Source: Myroides sp. N17-2 (lineage in GTDB: Bacteria; Bacteroidota; Bacteroidia; Flavobacteriales; Flavobacteriaceae). Taken from it: a stretch of 64,000 bases of DNA. The notes under the pieces are model-generated. The model saw nothing but the letters and a program-made list of their open reading frames with translations. It had not been told where the DNA came from and did no database searches. Below are positions 1 through 8,505 of the stretch, piece after piece. The position numbers and the translations under genes are program-made. Numbering within the stretch: the stretch's first letter is position 1; each line of letters opens with the position of its first letter. The stretch is from contig NZ_NSGJ01000001.1 in NCBI RefSeq assembly GCF_002286775.1, forward strand, positions 212,543-276,542, read 5' to 3'.

Positions 1-180
1 AGAAAAACTCACTCCAATCCCAATTAACATTAAGGCGGTATTAAGATTTGGTAGAAAGGTATCTTTGATACCTAAAGCAAAATTATCATAAATAGATTTG
101 CCACAATAGAACAATGCCAATAACATAAACGGGTATTGCAGGTAACTAATGATTTGGAAAGTTCTTTCTATATTCTTCAT
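1..180 (-). CDS. Hypothetical membrane protein, C-terminus cut off by the window edge
   Basis: An open frame starts with ATG at 180 and runs off the left edge, giving the first 60 residues (begins MKNIERTFQIISYL). Residues about 10-26 form one hydrophobic segment, and a second begins near residue 48, so this is an integral membrane protein. I do not recognise the family. The 310 bp upstream are AT-rich and non-coding, as expected for a separate transcription unit read leftward. Confidence 0.6.
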   Translation of the reverse strand, partial: MKNIERTFQIISYLQYPFMLLALFYCGKSIYDNFALGIKDTFLPNLNTALMLIGIGVSFS

Positions 181-447
181 AAGTCGATAAAATGACGATA
201 TTAATTGTTCTAAATTGATTATTACAGCGACTAAAATACTAAATAAATCACAAAATAATAATCTAATAAATTTAATAATTAACAAACAACACTTACACAC
301 CCTATCTACTAACATATACCATAACACACTAAACAGATTATAACTAAAGAAATAAAACACTACAAAATAGCATAAACAAAAGCTGTTTTATCCAAACAAA
401 TATTAACAATCAAAGTAGATTAGTAAGATTATAGCAACTTGCCCTAT
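181..447. other. AT-rich intergenic stretch, no gene seen
   Basis: The stretch lies between the divergent membrane-protein gene and the initiator tRNA. It is very AT-rich with many stops in all frames. I see no RNA fold or repeat apart from the tRNA promoter at its right end. Confidence 0.5.
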
Positions 448-478
448 TTTGTCAAACCGAATATTGGTTGTACATTTG
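448..478 (+). promoter_or_regulatory. Bacteroidota-type promoter of the initiator tRNA
   Basis: TTTG at 448-451 and TACATTTG at 471-478 are separated by 19 bp, matching the TTTG-N19-TAnnTTTG pattern of the Bacteroidota housekeeping sigma factor. The -7 element ends 11 bp before the tRNA. Confidence 0.75.
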
Positions 479-489
479 TACCACAATAG

Positions 490-562
490 CGCGGGATAGA
501 GCAGTAGGCAGCTCGTTGGGCTCATAACCCAAAGGTCACAGGTTCGAGTCCTGTTCCCGCTA
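490..562 (+). tRNA. Initiator tRNA-fMet (CAT)
   Basis: A complete cloverleaf can be folded by eye. The acceptor strands are 490-496 and 555-561 with an unpaired C1:T72, the anticodon CAT lies at 523-525, and the T stem is at 538-542/550-554. The mismatched first pair and the three consecutive G:C pairs in the anticodon stem (GGG/CCC) mark it as the initiator rather than the elongator. CCA is not encoded. It is followed at once by a terminator hairpin. Confidence 0.95.
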
Positions 563-571
563 CTAAGTGAG

Positions 572-600
572 AACCACTTCATAATATGAAGTGGTTTTTT
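572..600 (+). terminator. Rho-independent terminator after tRNA-fMet
   Basis: The 11-bp stem AACCACTTCAT / ATGAAGTGGTT (572-582, 585-595) has a two-base loop and is followed by T residues. Confidence 0.85.
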
Positions 601-635
601 CTTGAAATAATATAACTTTATTACGCCTATTTTAT

Positions 636-670
636 AAAAAAAGGGATTACTTAACGTAATCCCTTTTTTT
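636..670. terminator. Bidirectional terminator between tRNA and ABC-F gene
   Basis: AAGGGATTAC and its complement flank a four-base loop. An A-run lies on the left and a T-run on the right, so the hairpin can stop transcription from both sides. Confidence 0.8.
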
Positions 671-683
671 ATTGGATAAAACT

Positions 684-704
684 AGAGCCGTCTATAACGG
701 CTCT
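684..704 (-). terminator. Hairpin just downstream of the ABC-F stop codon
   Basis: AGAGCCGT / ACGGCTCT pair around a short loop 14 bp after the ABC-F stop. On the minus strand it is followed by a weak TAGTTTTA tract. It is probably the first of two tandem terminators. Confidence 0.5.
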
Positions 705-718
705 ACTATTTATTATAT

Positions 719-2632
719 CTACGATAACTGCTCTTGAATCTCTTCCCACTCAGTCATTAACGCATCTATCTTAGTTTTCTTCTTCTCGTATTCACTAAAG
801 AAACTAGCATCAGCCATTAACTTTTCATAGTCTACAGCTAGGCGTTCATCATCTTTAGCTACTTTCTTCTCAAGTTCTGCTATTTCACTCTCTATCTTAC
901 TTAATCTATTTTGAAGTGTCTTTTGCTTCTTTTGATCTTCATAAGACACAGGCGCTTTCTTCTCCTCCACTACTACAGCTTTAGCCACCGGAGCAACGGT
1001 TACTTTCTCGATCTCACGCATATTCTGTGCATTGCGCTCTTCTAGGAAGTAATTGATATCACCTAAGTATTGCTTTATCTTTTGATCCTTAAACTCATAA
1101 ACTAGCTGTGTTAACCCCTGAAGGAAATCACGGTCGTGAGATACCAATAGTAAAGTTCCTTTAAAGTTCTCTAGTGCCTTCTTTAATACGTTCTTAGATT
1201 TAATATCCAAGTGGTTCGTCGGCTCATCCATCAGCAACACATTGATAGGAAGAAGTAACATCTTACATAACGCAAGTCTATTACGCTCACCTCCTGAAAG
1301 AACTTTAACCTTCTTCTCTACAACATCCCCTCTGAATAAGAACGATCCTAACATATCACGTACTTTCACACGATTACCATCAGTAGCTGCATCTAACATT
1401 GTATCTAGTACAGTTTTTTCACCATCTAAGTAGTCTGCTTGATTCTGTGCGAAGTATCCTAACTGAACATTGTGTCCTAACTTAATAGTACCATCATATT
1501 CAAACTCCTCCATTATCGCTTTAATCAACGTAGATTTACCTTGACCATTCTGCCCTACAAATGCTACTTTAATTCCACGCTCTACTAATAAATCAATATC
1601 TTTAAAGATAACTTTATCACCATAACGCTTCGTTACTTTATCAATCTCTAGAACTACTCTTCCTGGATCAATACTTACGGGAAACGAGATATTCATTACC
1701 GCATTATCATCCTCATCTACTTCTATACGCTCTACTTTATCAAGTTTCTTGATAAGAGATTGCGCCATAGAAGCCTTCGTAGCTTTATATCTAAACTTCT
1801 CGATAAGTTTCTCAGTCTCTTCTATCTTCTTTGCTTGATTCTTTTGAGAAGCTAATTGCATCTCACGAAGCTCTTCTCGTAGTATTAAATACTGTGAATA
1901 CGGCTTATTAAAGTCATATATCTTACCTAATGATATTTCTATCGTACGGTTAGTTACATTATCTAAGAACATCTTATCGTGAGAAATAATAACTACTGCT
2001 CCAGCATAAGCTTTTAAGAATTGCTCTAACCAAATGATACTCTCGATATCCAAGTGGTTCGTCGGCTCATCCAGAAGTAGCAAATCATTATCTTGTAATA
2101 ATAACTTCGCTAACTCGATACGCATACGCCAACCTCCTGAGAAAGTATCCGTCTGATTATTAAAATCCTCACGTTTAAAACCAAGACCTATTAAGATACG
2201 CTCTGTGTTACCCACATAGTTATATCCTCCGATAATCTCAAAACGGTGAGTCAAATCACTTAGTTTCTCGATTAACTCACTATAACTTTCAGACTCATAG
2301 TCTGTACGTTCGTTTAATTCAATATTAACTTTTTCAAGGTCTGCCTCGACTTTCTTGATCTCCACGAAAGCTTGATAAGCTTCGTCTAGTACAGTTCTAC
2401 CAGGTGTAAATTCGATATCCTGTCTTAAGAATCCGATACGGAGCTCTTTCTCAATAGCCATACTTCCCGTATCAGGCTCTAAATCTCCTGATAATAATTT
2501 CAACATAGTGGACTTACCAGCTCCGTTTTTCCCAACTAACCCCACTCGGTCACCTGCGCCGATGCGGAATGTCACATTCTCAAATAAATACTCACCAGAA
2601 AAAGAAACTGATAGATTGTGTATATTTAACAT
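719..2632 (-). CDS. ABC-F family ATPase (Uup/YheS/EttA-like translation factor)
   Basis: This is a soluble ABC protein with two nucleotide-binding domains and no membrane segments, the hallmark of ABC-F proteins that act on the ribosome. Domain 1 has Walker A GKNGAGKST (about residues 35-43), signature FSGGWRMR and Walker B LLLDEPTNHLD. Domain 2 has GQNGQGKST, LSGGERNR and LLMDEPTNHLD. A charged linker joins them, and the last about 85 residues form a predicted coiled coil like the Uup/YheS C-terminal arm. The length of 637 residues is normal. It lies 12 bp downstream of the FAD oxidoreductase, so the two are probably cotranscribed. Which ABC-F subfamily it belongs to, and any antibiotic-resistance role, cannot be told from sequence alone. 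Confidence 0.93.
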   Translation of the reverse strand: MLNIHNLSVSFSGEYLFENVTFRIGAGDRVGLVGKNGAGKSTMLKLLSGDLEPDTGSMAIEKELRIGFLRQDIEFTPGRTVLDEAYQAFVEIKKVEADLEKVNIELNERTDYESESYSELIEKLSDLTHRFEIIGGYNYVGNTERILIGLGFKREDFNNQTDTFSGGWRMRIELAKLLLQDNDLLLLDEPTNHLDIESIIWLEQFLKAYAGAVVIISHDKMFLDNVTNRTIEISLGKIYDFNKPYSQYLILREELREMQLASQKNQAKKIEETEKLIEKFRYKATKASMAQSLIKKLDKVERIEVDEDDNAVMNISFPVSIDPGRVVLEIDKVTKRYGDKVIFKDIDLLVERGIKVAFVGQNGQGKSTLIKAIMEEFEYDGTIKLGHNVQLGYFAQNQADYLDGEKTVLDTMLDAATDGNRVKVRDMLGSFLFRGDVVEKKVKVLSGGERNRLALCKMLLLPINVLLMDEPTNHLDIKSKNVLKKALENFKGTLLLVSHDRDFLQGLTQLVYEFKDQKIKQYLGDINYFLEERNAQNMREIEKVTVAPVAKAVVVEEKKAPVSYEDQKKQKTLQNRLSKIESEIAELEKKVAKDDERLAVDYEKLMADASFFSEYEKKKTKIDALMTEWEEIQEQLS

Positions 2633-2644
2633 ACTTAGATTGTA

Positions 2645-3694
2645 CTAAAATTTAAACTTCTTATATCTATGGATAGAGATATTCTCTTCTAACGCCATAG
2701 CATTTTCAATATTATTATATAATTTCTCAGCTAAGAAAGGGCCTAAAAGAACTCCTCTAGTTCCCAGTCCATTTAAAACATGAACTCTTGCTGATTCTCT
2801 ACTTCTTCCTAATAATGGTCTACGATCCTTAACTGTAGGTCGCACACCAGCGTTATGAGCTACCACTACAAAGTCTAACTCCACAACGTCTTTTAATCCT
2901 TCTATAAGCTCTTTTAACCCTTCTTCTGTAGGTGTATCAGACTTGTCCTCCCAATCATAAGTAGCCCCAACTTTATACAAGTCATCACCAATAGGAATCA
3001 AGAACACATTAGCTTTAAGGATAAAGTCTATATTTAGATTTGGAATCTTAACCAATAACACTTCTCCTTTAGTTCCGTCAAGTGGCAGATCTTTAAAGAA
3101 AGGGTTATTCAACATACCAAATCCCTCAGCAAATACAATATGCTTCGCCTCAATATCTTTATAAGTAACACTTTCTTCAGTATAACTTAATTGATCATAA
3201 TCAAATGTCTCTTGTCTATAGCTATCAATTGAAGACAAATACGTTCTGTAAGCTCCTATCAACGTTTTGGTCTCTACATACCCTGTTGAACTTACTTCTC
3301 CAAAGCCAAATGGAGACTTCACTCCATTTACATCTTCTCTAACTAACTTAGGCTTCAGAAATTTCTCTAGATTAGGTTTATCAGCTGCGTGAAACCAGTT
3401 ATTTTGTTCTTCTACTGATAACAATCTTCTATATAAAGGCATCTCGAACATAAACTGAACTCCTAGTTTATGTTCTAAAGTAGCATAAAAAGGCATTGCT
3501 ATCTCTAACTGCTCCTCAACTTTCCAAACATCAGTAAAACGCTTTAGAACAACAGGATTATACATCCCCCCCGCCATCAAAGACGAAGAACGTTGCTCAT
3601 TATCAATCACAACAAAGGTCTTACCCTCAGATGCAAGTTTCTCAGTAAAACAGATACCTGCCAAACCAGTTCCAACTACAATATAATCTACCAT
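2645..3694 (-). CDS. FAD-dependent oxidoreductase (DAO family)
   Basis: The N-terminus YIVVGTGLAGICFTEKLA is a Rossmann FAD-binding motif (GxGxxG), followed at the strand-2 end by VVIDN. Late motifs such as GVRPTVKDRRPLLG and NGLGTRGVLLGP are typical of the DAO/ThiO family, which oxidises amines or amino acids. The substrate is not evident. An upstream ATG at 3706 would add four residues (MLIG), but it sits against the T-run of the gldN terminator, so I prefer the ATG at 3694. It is cotranscribed with the ABC-F gene 12 bp downstream. This gene order is common in flavobacteria, but no functional link is known to me. Confidence 0.8.
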   Translation of the reverse strand: MVDYIVVGTGLAGICFTEKLASEGKTFVVIDNEQRSSSLMAGGMYNPVVLKRFTDVWKVEEQLEIAMPFYATLEHKLGVQFMFEMPLYRRLLSVEEQNNWFHAADKPNLEKFLKPKLVREDVNGVKSPFGFGEVSSTGYVETKTLIGAYRTYLSSIDSYRQETFDYDQLSYTEESVTYKDIEAKHIVFAEGFGMLNNPFFKDLPLDGTKGEVLLVKIPNLNIDFILKANVFLIPIGDDLYKVGATYDWEDKSDTPTEEGLKELIEGLKDVVELDFVVVAHNAGVRPTVKDRRPLLGRSRESARVHVLNGLGTRGVLLGPFLAEKLYNNIENAMALEENISIHRYKKFKF

Positions 3695-3707
3695 ACCTAT
3701 AAGCATT

Positions 3708-3743
3708 AAAAAAGCTCTTACCTAATCTAATAGATAAGAGCTT
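3708..3743 (-). terminator. Terminator of the gldKLMN operon
   Basis: On the minus strand AAGCTCTTA pairs with TAAGAGCTT and is followed by TTTTTT. It begins about 20 bp after the gldN stop and ends directly before the first possible ATG of the FAD oxidoreductase. Confidence 0.75.
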
Positions 3744-3764
3744 AATAAATTAGAAACTACAAAA

Positions 3765-4661
3765 TTAGTAATTCCACATATCATCTTCAAGGTTTCGAAT
3801 CAATTCTTTAATTCTTTCTCCCTCAAATAAACGTTTTAAATCATTATTCTTGATATAATCGTCAATTTTACGATTACCATATTGATTATCTGCCTTATAA
3901 ATAGTAGCACTAAATCTTCTTGAATTTAACAAGTGATCAAAGTTGATCGGATTAAGTGGGTTCTTAGCATTGAAAGCATAGTTCTCAAATAACACATTAC
4001 GAGCATCGCTAAAGAAGATCCAGAATAACTCTACGTAATTCTCATTTGCAGATCCCTTAGTATATAAATCAGCTACTACTGGTGCTATACCTAATAATCT
4101 ATATTTTAACTGTCCTTCATTTCTATCAAAGAACCACATACCCATAATGTGATATTCTTTCACATCAGAAGCTCTAAGCTCTACTCTTTGAATATACTCT
4201 TCAGGAACTGCTTCTCCAGCATTTTTATACTCAATACCAGCGTCTGTTGTATCAACTCTAGAGAATGAATCTCCGATGTCAGCTAAAGTACGTTTAGTTT
4301 TAAAATCACTATCATCATATACCTCAGTAATTTCACCTGATTTTATTCCATCAATTAAAACTTGAAATAAAGGTTTTTTCCCTTCAGATGAATACTCATC
4401 GATAGGGTATAGATACATTTCATTTGCTTTCTCAGCTAAAGAAATGTTCTCCCATACTTTAATACCAAATAAGATATCCTTCTCGCGAACAAATCCATAA
4501 GGAATTGGTCCTTCAGCTTTAATTAAAATTTGCTCGATTGGCACAATACCAATATCCGCAGCAGATTTAGCATTCAATAGATTCGTTTGAGCGAAAGATG
4601 CTATTGAAAACAGCGTAAACACTATATATAGTGAAAAGTTTTTCCAGTTCATATTCTTCAA
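3765..4661 (-). CDS. gldN: GldN, type IX secretion/gliding motility protein
   Basis: GldN is a periplasmic protein that works with the outer-membrane lipoprotein GldK in the ring of the type IX secretion system. The 298-residue protein has an N-terminal signal peptide ending near ASFAQ (residue 25) and the family features IPYGFVREKDILFG and WFFDRNEGQLKYRLLGIAPV. The start could be M1 or M4 (4652); both leave the signal peptide intact. It is the last gene of gldK-gldL-gldM-gldN, 28 bp after gldM, and is followed by a terminator. The fixed order and the sequence match the F. johnsoniae and P. gingivalis (PorN) homologues. Confidence 0.95.
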   Translation of the reverse strand: MKNMNWKNFSLYIVFTLFSIASFAQTNLLNAKSAADIGIVPIEQILIKAEGPIPYGFVREKDILFGIKVWENISLAEKANEMYLYPIDEYSSEGKKPLFQVLIDGIKSGEITEVYDDSDFKTKRTLADIGDSFSRVDTTDAGIEYKNAGEAVPEEYIQRVELRASDVKEYHIMGMWFFDRNEGQLKYRLLGIAPVVADLYTKGSANENYVELFWIFFSDARNVLFENYAFNAKNPLNPINFDHLLNSRRFSATIYKADNQYGNRKIDDYIKNNDLKRLFEGERIKELIRNLEDDMWNY

Positions 4662-4689
4662 TATTTTCTTCTTATAAATTTAAGCGAAA

Positions 4690-6252
4690 TTACATAATCT
4701 CAAATGTACACGGTGATGTTTTTTTCAAGGCATAGTCTCCTGCACCTTCTAAACGCACCTTAATATCTGAAATCACTACCACTGATCCTAGATCAGCTTT
4801 ACGGATAGCTGCTTTCGCTCTCTCATTCATTTTATTACCAGGAACAACGATACTAGGTTGCCCAGGAACTTGTACTACAAAACTAGTAACTGTAAGATTT
4901 AAATCAAAATCAAAATCTTCTAACTTAGCTCCAATAGTAACAATTTCTAAGTTTGACTTAGGTCCTTTAGCATTAAATTCTCCACGTACAGTACCTCTTG
5001 GTGAAGGGATATCTTTAATACGGAATACTTTGCTATCAGATACTTTTTGTCCATCAGGAAGAGTTCCTGTAACATTAATAGTCACCTCTCTACCTCCTTG
5101 TGGTCTTAAAGTATATTTACCACCTCCGTTGCTGCTTAATCCAGCTCCTGAAGCACTAACCTTATCATTAGAAATACCAGCGAAAGAGATTGTCAATGGG
5201 TTAGATACACCACGATAAACAACGTTCATCTTATCAGCTGAAATATTAGCTGAGTTAGGTTTAGGTACTACTACGTAGTTTCCTTTAATATCAATCTCCA
5301 CAGGTTTACCATCTTCCATAAATGTAAATTTACCACCTATTTGGTGCTCACCTACATTACCAACTCCAAACCCAAGTCTTACTTGACCTCCGTCTAAAGC
5401 TGTTGCAAGATTAATATTTTGACCGTTAACTACAACTTTAGTAGGAACTGTTGATTTGTCATAACGACCTAATACAACTTTACCTTTAAAAGTTTCACCA
5501 GCGAAAAACGCAGATTTCTCAGGGATCACAATAGCTTCATAGTTTTTCATAGAAGCCGCTTTACTAAGCGTATTCCCCATTAAACTGTTATAAATCTCTG
5601 CCTCTACAATCTTAGCATCGTTTTGCATAGTTGACAATTTAGTCAACGAAGCAATAGCTGGGAAACCATAGAAATTATAGTTCAAATATGCTCTATCTTT
5701 TCCTTGGCTATCTTTAACATTCTCTAAATTAAACTTATTGTTTAAATCTAAAACAATTGGTTGGAACTTAGCATCTTTCTCTAAGATATCATTAAGCGCT
5801 TTTTTATACTTATTGATACCCGCAATAAAAGCTTCTCCTTCTTTTGAGTATTTATCTCCAGTAAACCACGCATCATTAATGATATCAGATTTATCCATAC
5901 GTTCAGCTGGTAATTTACCATTTTCAGTACGTTCATTCTCAAATTTAGAAGTAATCATCGTCTTATATCCACCAATGAAGTCATAAAACTCCTGCGTGAT
6001 TTTCTCAACTTGTTTTGCCTTTTTAGCAGGATCAGCAAATTGAGCAGGATTATCTTCAGCTTTTTTCTCTAAAGCACCAAGTAATCCTTCATTGTTTGAC
6101 TTTGCACCATCGTTTGCAGCCTCAAACTTTTCGTTTACTACACCGAAAGCTGATAAAACCTCTGTTGATACCTGAAGTGCCATCATCGCGATGAACACAA
6201 GGTACATAAGGTTAATCATTTTCTGTCTAGGTGTCATTTTTTGTTTTGCCAT
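4690..6252 (-). CDS. gldM: GldM, inner-membrane/periplasmic shaft of the type IX motor
   Basis: GldM (PorM) forms with GldL the proton-driven motor that powers type IX secretion and gliding. One transmembrane helix near residues 14-36 (INLMYLVFIAMMALQVSTEV) anchors a large periplasmic part. After an early helical region come stacked beta domains, with the family C-terminus ending CTFEIM. The length of 520 residues is normal for the family. The gene is 28 bp downstream of gldL and 28 bp upstream of gldN. The short spacing and absence of internal terminators indicate one operon. Confidence 0.96.
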   Translation of the reverse strand: MAKQKMTPRQKMINLMYLVFIAMMALQVSTEVLSAFGVVNEKFEAANDGAKSNNEGLLGALEKKAEDNPAQFADPAKKAKQVEKITQEFYDFIGGYKTMITSKFENERTENGKLPAERMDKSDIINDAWFTGDKYSKEGEAFIAGINKYKKALNDILEKDAKFQPIVLDLNNKFNLENVKDSQGKDRAYLNYNFYGFPAIASLTKLSTMQNDAKIVEAEIYNSLMGNTLSKAASMKNYEAIVIPEKSAFFAGETFKGKVVLGRYDKSTVPTKVVVNGQNINLATALDGGQVRLGFGVGNVGEHQIGGKFTFMEDGKPVEIDIKGNYVVVPKPNSANISADKMNVVYRGVSNPLTISFAGISNDKVSASGAGLSSNGGGKYTLRPQGGREVTINVTGTLPDGQKVSDSKVFRIKDIPSPRGTVRGEFNAKGPKSNLEIVTIGAKLEDFDFDLNLTVTSFVVQVPGQPSIVVPGNKMNERAKAAIRKADLGSVVVISDIKVRLEGAGDYALKKTSPCTFEIM

Positions 6253-6280
6253 TACCTTATAATATTTTAAAAATTATAAA

Positions 6281-6952
6281 CTAATTAGCATTTCTATTCC
6301 CACCACCCATAGCAGAAAGCATTCCACCATAAACGTTGTTTAATGACGCTAAATTGTTTGTTAATGCTTGCATTTGCTCTTTTAATTGAGCGTTGTTTTC
6401 TGCTACAGCTTTATTGATCTCAGCATTAGCTGTTGCACTTTCTAACTGTACTTTATAAACACTGTTTAAAGACTCTAACTGTTGAGCAGCTAATGTCATT
6501 TCTTGTGCATATTTTTGTGTTGAAGCTACAGCATTCACACTAGGAGCCATCTCTTTAGAAGCAGCTTCGAAGTTGCGGATACTATTACCTAAACTACTCA
6601 TTAACTCACCGTCAATCTTAGCATCTTTCAACATTTGATCTAATTTCTTAGATAAAGCACCTTCTGTATCTTGAGGTTCAGGAGCAACTACAGCTTGTTT
6701 TGCTACTTTCACTTCTCTAGCTTGTCCATCTTTTAATTCTGGATAAACTTTTGACCAATCTAGTTCGTCATCTACTGATTCGAATGCAGAGATAGCAAAG
6801 ATAATTGCTTCTACTACTAGACCGATTGTTAACATATTATTACCATTCAATGGACCAAACTCCATGTGCGTAATTTTAAATAATGCACCGATGATAACTA
6901 CTGAAGCTCCCATTCCATAACAGAAGTTCATCACTTTTTTAAATATTGCCAT
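6281..6952 (-). CDS. gldL: GldL, inner-membrane proton channel subunit of the type IX motor
   Basis: GldL (PorL) is the cytoplasmic-membrane partner of GldM. Two hydrophobic segments lie at about residues 13-30 and 38-58, and the second contains Glu48 in GLVVEAI, which corresponds to the intramembrane glutamate needed for proton-driven motor function in F. johnsoniae GldL. The rest (about residues 60-223) is cytoplasmic, Gln/Ala-rich and predicted coiled coil. The gene is 33 bp after gldK and 28 bp before gldM. Confidence 0.95.
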   Translation of the reverse strand: MAIFKKVMNFCYGMGASVVIIGALFKITHMEFGPLNGNNMLTIGLVVEAIIFAISAFESVDDELDWSKVYPELKDGQAREVKVAKQAVVAPEPQDTEGALSKKLDQMLKDAKIDGELMSSLGNSIRNFEAASKEMAPSVNAVASTQKYAQEMTLAAQQLESLNSVYKVQLESATANAEINKAVAENNAQLKEQMQALTNNLASLNNVYGGMLSAMGGGNRNAN

Positions 6953-6985
6953 AGCTTTTTTTCTTCCTTATTTTTGTTAGATATA

Positions 6986-8386
6986 TTAACGTGCCATTTT
7001 AGCTTGATTCACACGTGATAAAGAACCTGATACTGATTGTACTGTTCTAAATCCAATGTAACTTCTAGCTGAATCTGCATACTCAGAATCACGAGTAGCT
7101 ACTTGTAAGAAATAAGCTGGATCTCTCCAAGAACCACCTCTTACTACTTTTAATGGGCTATCACTTGGTCTATTTCTAGGTTTCAATGCAGACATGTGAT
7201 CATAACTTGAAGGATCGTAAGTAGAACTAGTCCACTCAGCTACGTTACCTGCCATGTTATATAAGTTATATCCATTCGGTGGGTATGCACGCACACTTGC
7301 TGTATATAATGCACCATCAGCTGCATAATCATAACGAGTTGGTTTAAAGTTAGCCATAAAACAACCTTTTTCATCAGTTGCATAAGGACCTCCCCATGGG
7401 TACATTGCTCCTTCTAGACCACCTCTAGCAGCATATTCCCACTCACTTTCCATTGGTAAACGGAATTCGTTAATCTCAAGTGTTTGTTTGTTATCTTTTA
7501 AGTGAATGTTTTTATACATTGATCTCCAAGCAGCAAAAGCTTTTGCTTGATTCCAACTAACTCCTACTACTGGATAATCTCCAAAAGCTTCGTGCCAGAA
7601 ATAATCATTGTGCATTGGTTCGTTATAAGAATATTGGAATTCTTTAATCCAACGTGTTGTATCAGGATAGATTAATAAAGTCTCTGTCTTTAAGTGACGA
7701 CTTCTTTTATTTCTACTTCCATTCGCTACATCTTTAGTTGCAGCATCTACGTCTACATAAGAATATTTAAACTTAAGTTTAGAATTATCAAAAGTAGTCA
7801 TTCCATTATATGTCTCACTAGATGGGATATATAATGAATCCATTACTTCTACGTAGTTAGCATCAGGATATTTCTTTGTATCCTTAACTAAAGGTATTTT
7901 TTTATTTAAACGACGACCTGCATAGATATCATCACTAACCTGTAGGCTGTAATAATTCTCATACATATACTTTTGGTAAGGTGTCATTTTATCTAAATTC
8001 TCTTCAGCATCGACAAATGCATATGCACCGATACCTCCTGTTTCTTTAGCCACTCCCATTTCATCAGCTGCAACAGCTAACTTAGTACGGATAACCGAAT
8101 CTTTTACCCAATCCACGAATTTACGGTACTGGTTATTTGAAATCTCCGTTTCATCCATATAAAATGAACCGATAGTCACTGTTTTTGTTGGTGCATCCTG
8201 AGCTCCTAAGAAATCTTCATTTGCTTGACCCATCGTGAAAGTTCCTCCTGGAATAAGAGACATACCCTGAGGCTTATCACTCATCCATTTTTTCCCTTCG
8301 TTACCGTGCATCAATTCTCCTTTATCTCCAGTTCCACAACTGGTCATCAAGGCCAAAACTGCTCCTAACGTAATGATCTTCTTCAT
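6986..8386 (-). CDS. gldK: GldK, outer-membrane lipoprotein of the type IX secretion system
   Basis: GldK (PorK) is a lipoprotein that forms the periplasmic/outer-membrane ring with GldN. The lipobox LMTSC places the lipidated cysteine at residue 17. The body is a formylglycine-generating-enzyme/sulfatase-modifying-factor fold, seen in IPGGTFTMG near the start, FRLPMESEWEYAARGG and NMAGNVAEWTSS in the middle, and VVRGGSW then YIGFRTV near the end. In this family the fold is structural, not catalytic. It is the first gene of the operon; a TAGCTTTG element about 70 bp upstream could be its -7 box. Confidence 0.96.
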   Translation of the reverse strand: MKKIITLGAVLALMTSCGTGDKGELMHGNEGKKWMSDKPQGMSLIPGGTFTMGQANEDFLGAQDAPTKTVTIGSFYMDETEISNNQYRKFVDWVKDSVIRTKLAVAADEMGVAKETGGIGAYAFVDAEENLDKMTPYQKYMYENYYSLQVSDDIYAGRRLNKKIPLVKDTKKYPDANYVEVMDSLYIPSSETYNGMTTFDNSKLKFKYSYVDVDAATKDVANGSRNKRSRHLKTETLLIYPDTTRWIKEFQYSYNEPMHNDYFWHEAFGDYPVVGVSWNQAKAFAAWRSMYKNIHLKDNKQTLEINEFRLPMESEWEYAARGGLEGAMYPWGGPYATDEKGCFMANFKPTRYDYAADGALYTASVRAYPPNGYNLYNMAGNVAEWTSSTYDPSSYDHMSALKPRNRPSDSPLKVVRGGSWRDPAYFLQVATRDSEYADSARSYIGFRTVQSVSGSLSRVNQAKMAR

Positions 8387-8456
8387 ATAATTTTAGGTTT
8401 TTTAAGTACTACTATAAAATAGTAACAAGTAATTTTTTTTCTTTTATTTCACAAAA

Positions 8457-8464
8457 CAAAGCTA
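8457..8464 (-). promoter_or_regulatory. Possible -7 element for gldKLMN
   Basis: TAGCTTTG on the minus strand fits TAnnTTTG and lies 70 bp before the gldK start in a 119-bp gap. No matching -33 TTTG is visible, so the call rests on one element. Confidence 0.4.
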
Positions 8465-8505
8465 AAAATTAATTTAACTAAATATTTAATTTTGTTAAAT
8501 TAATT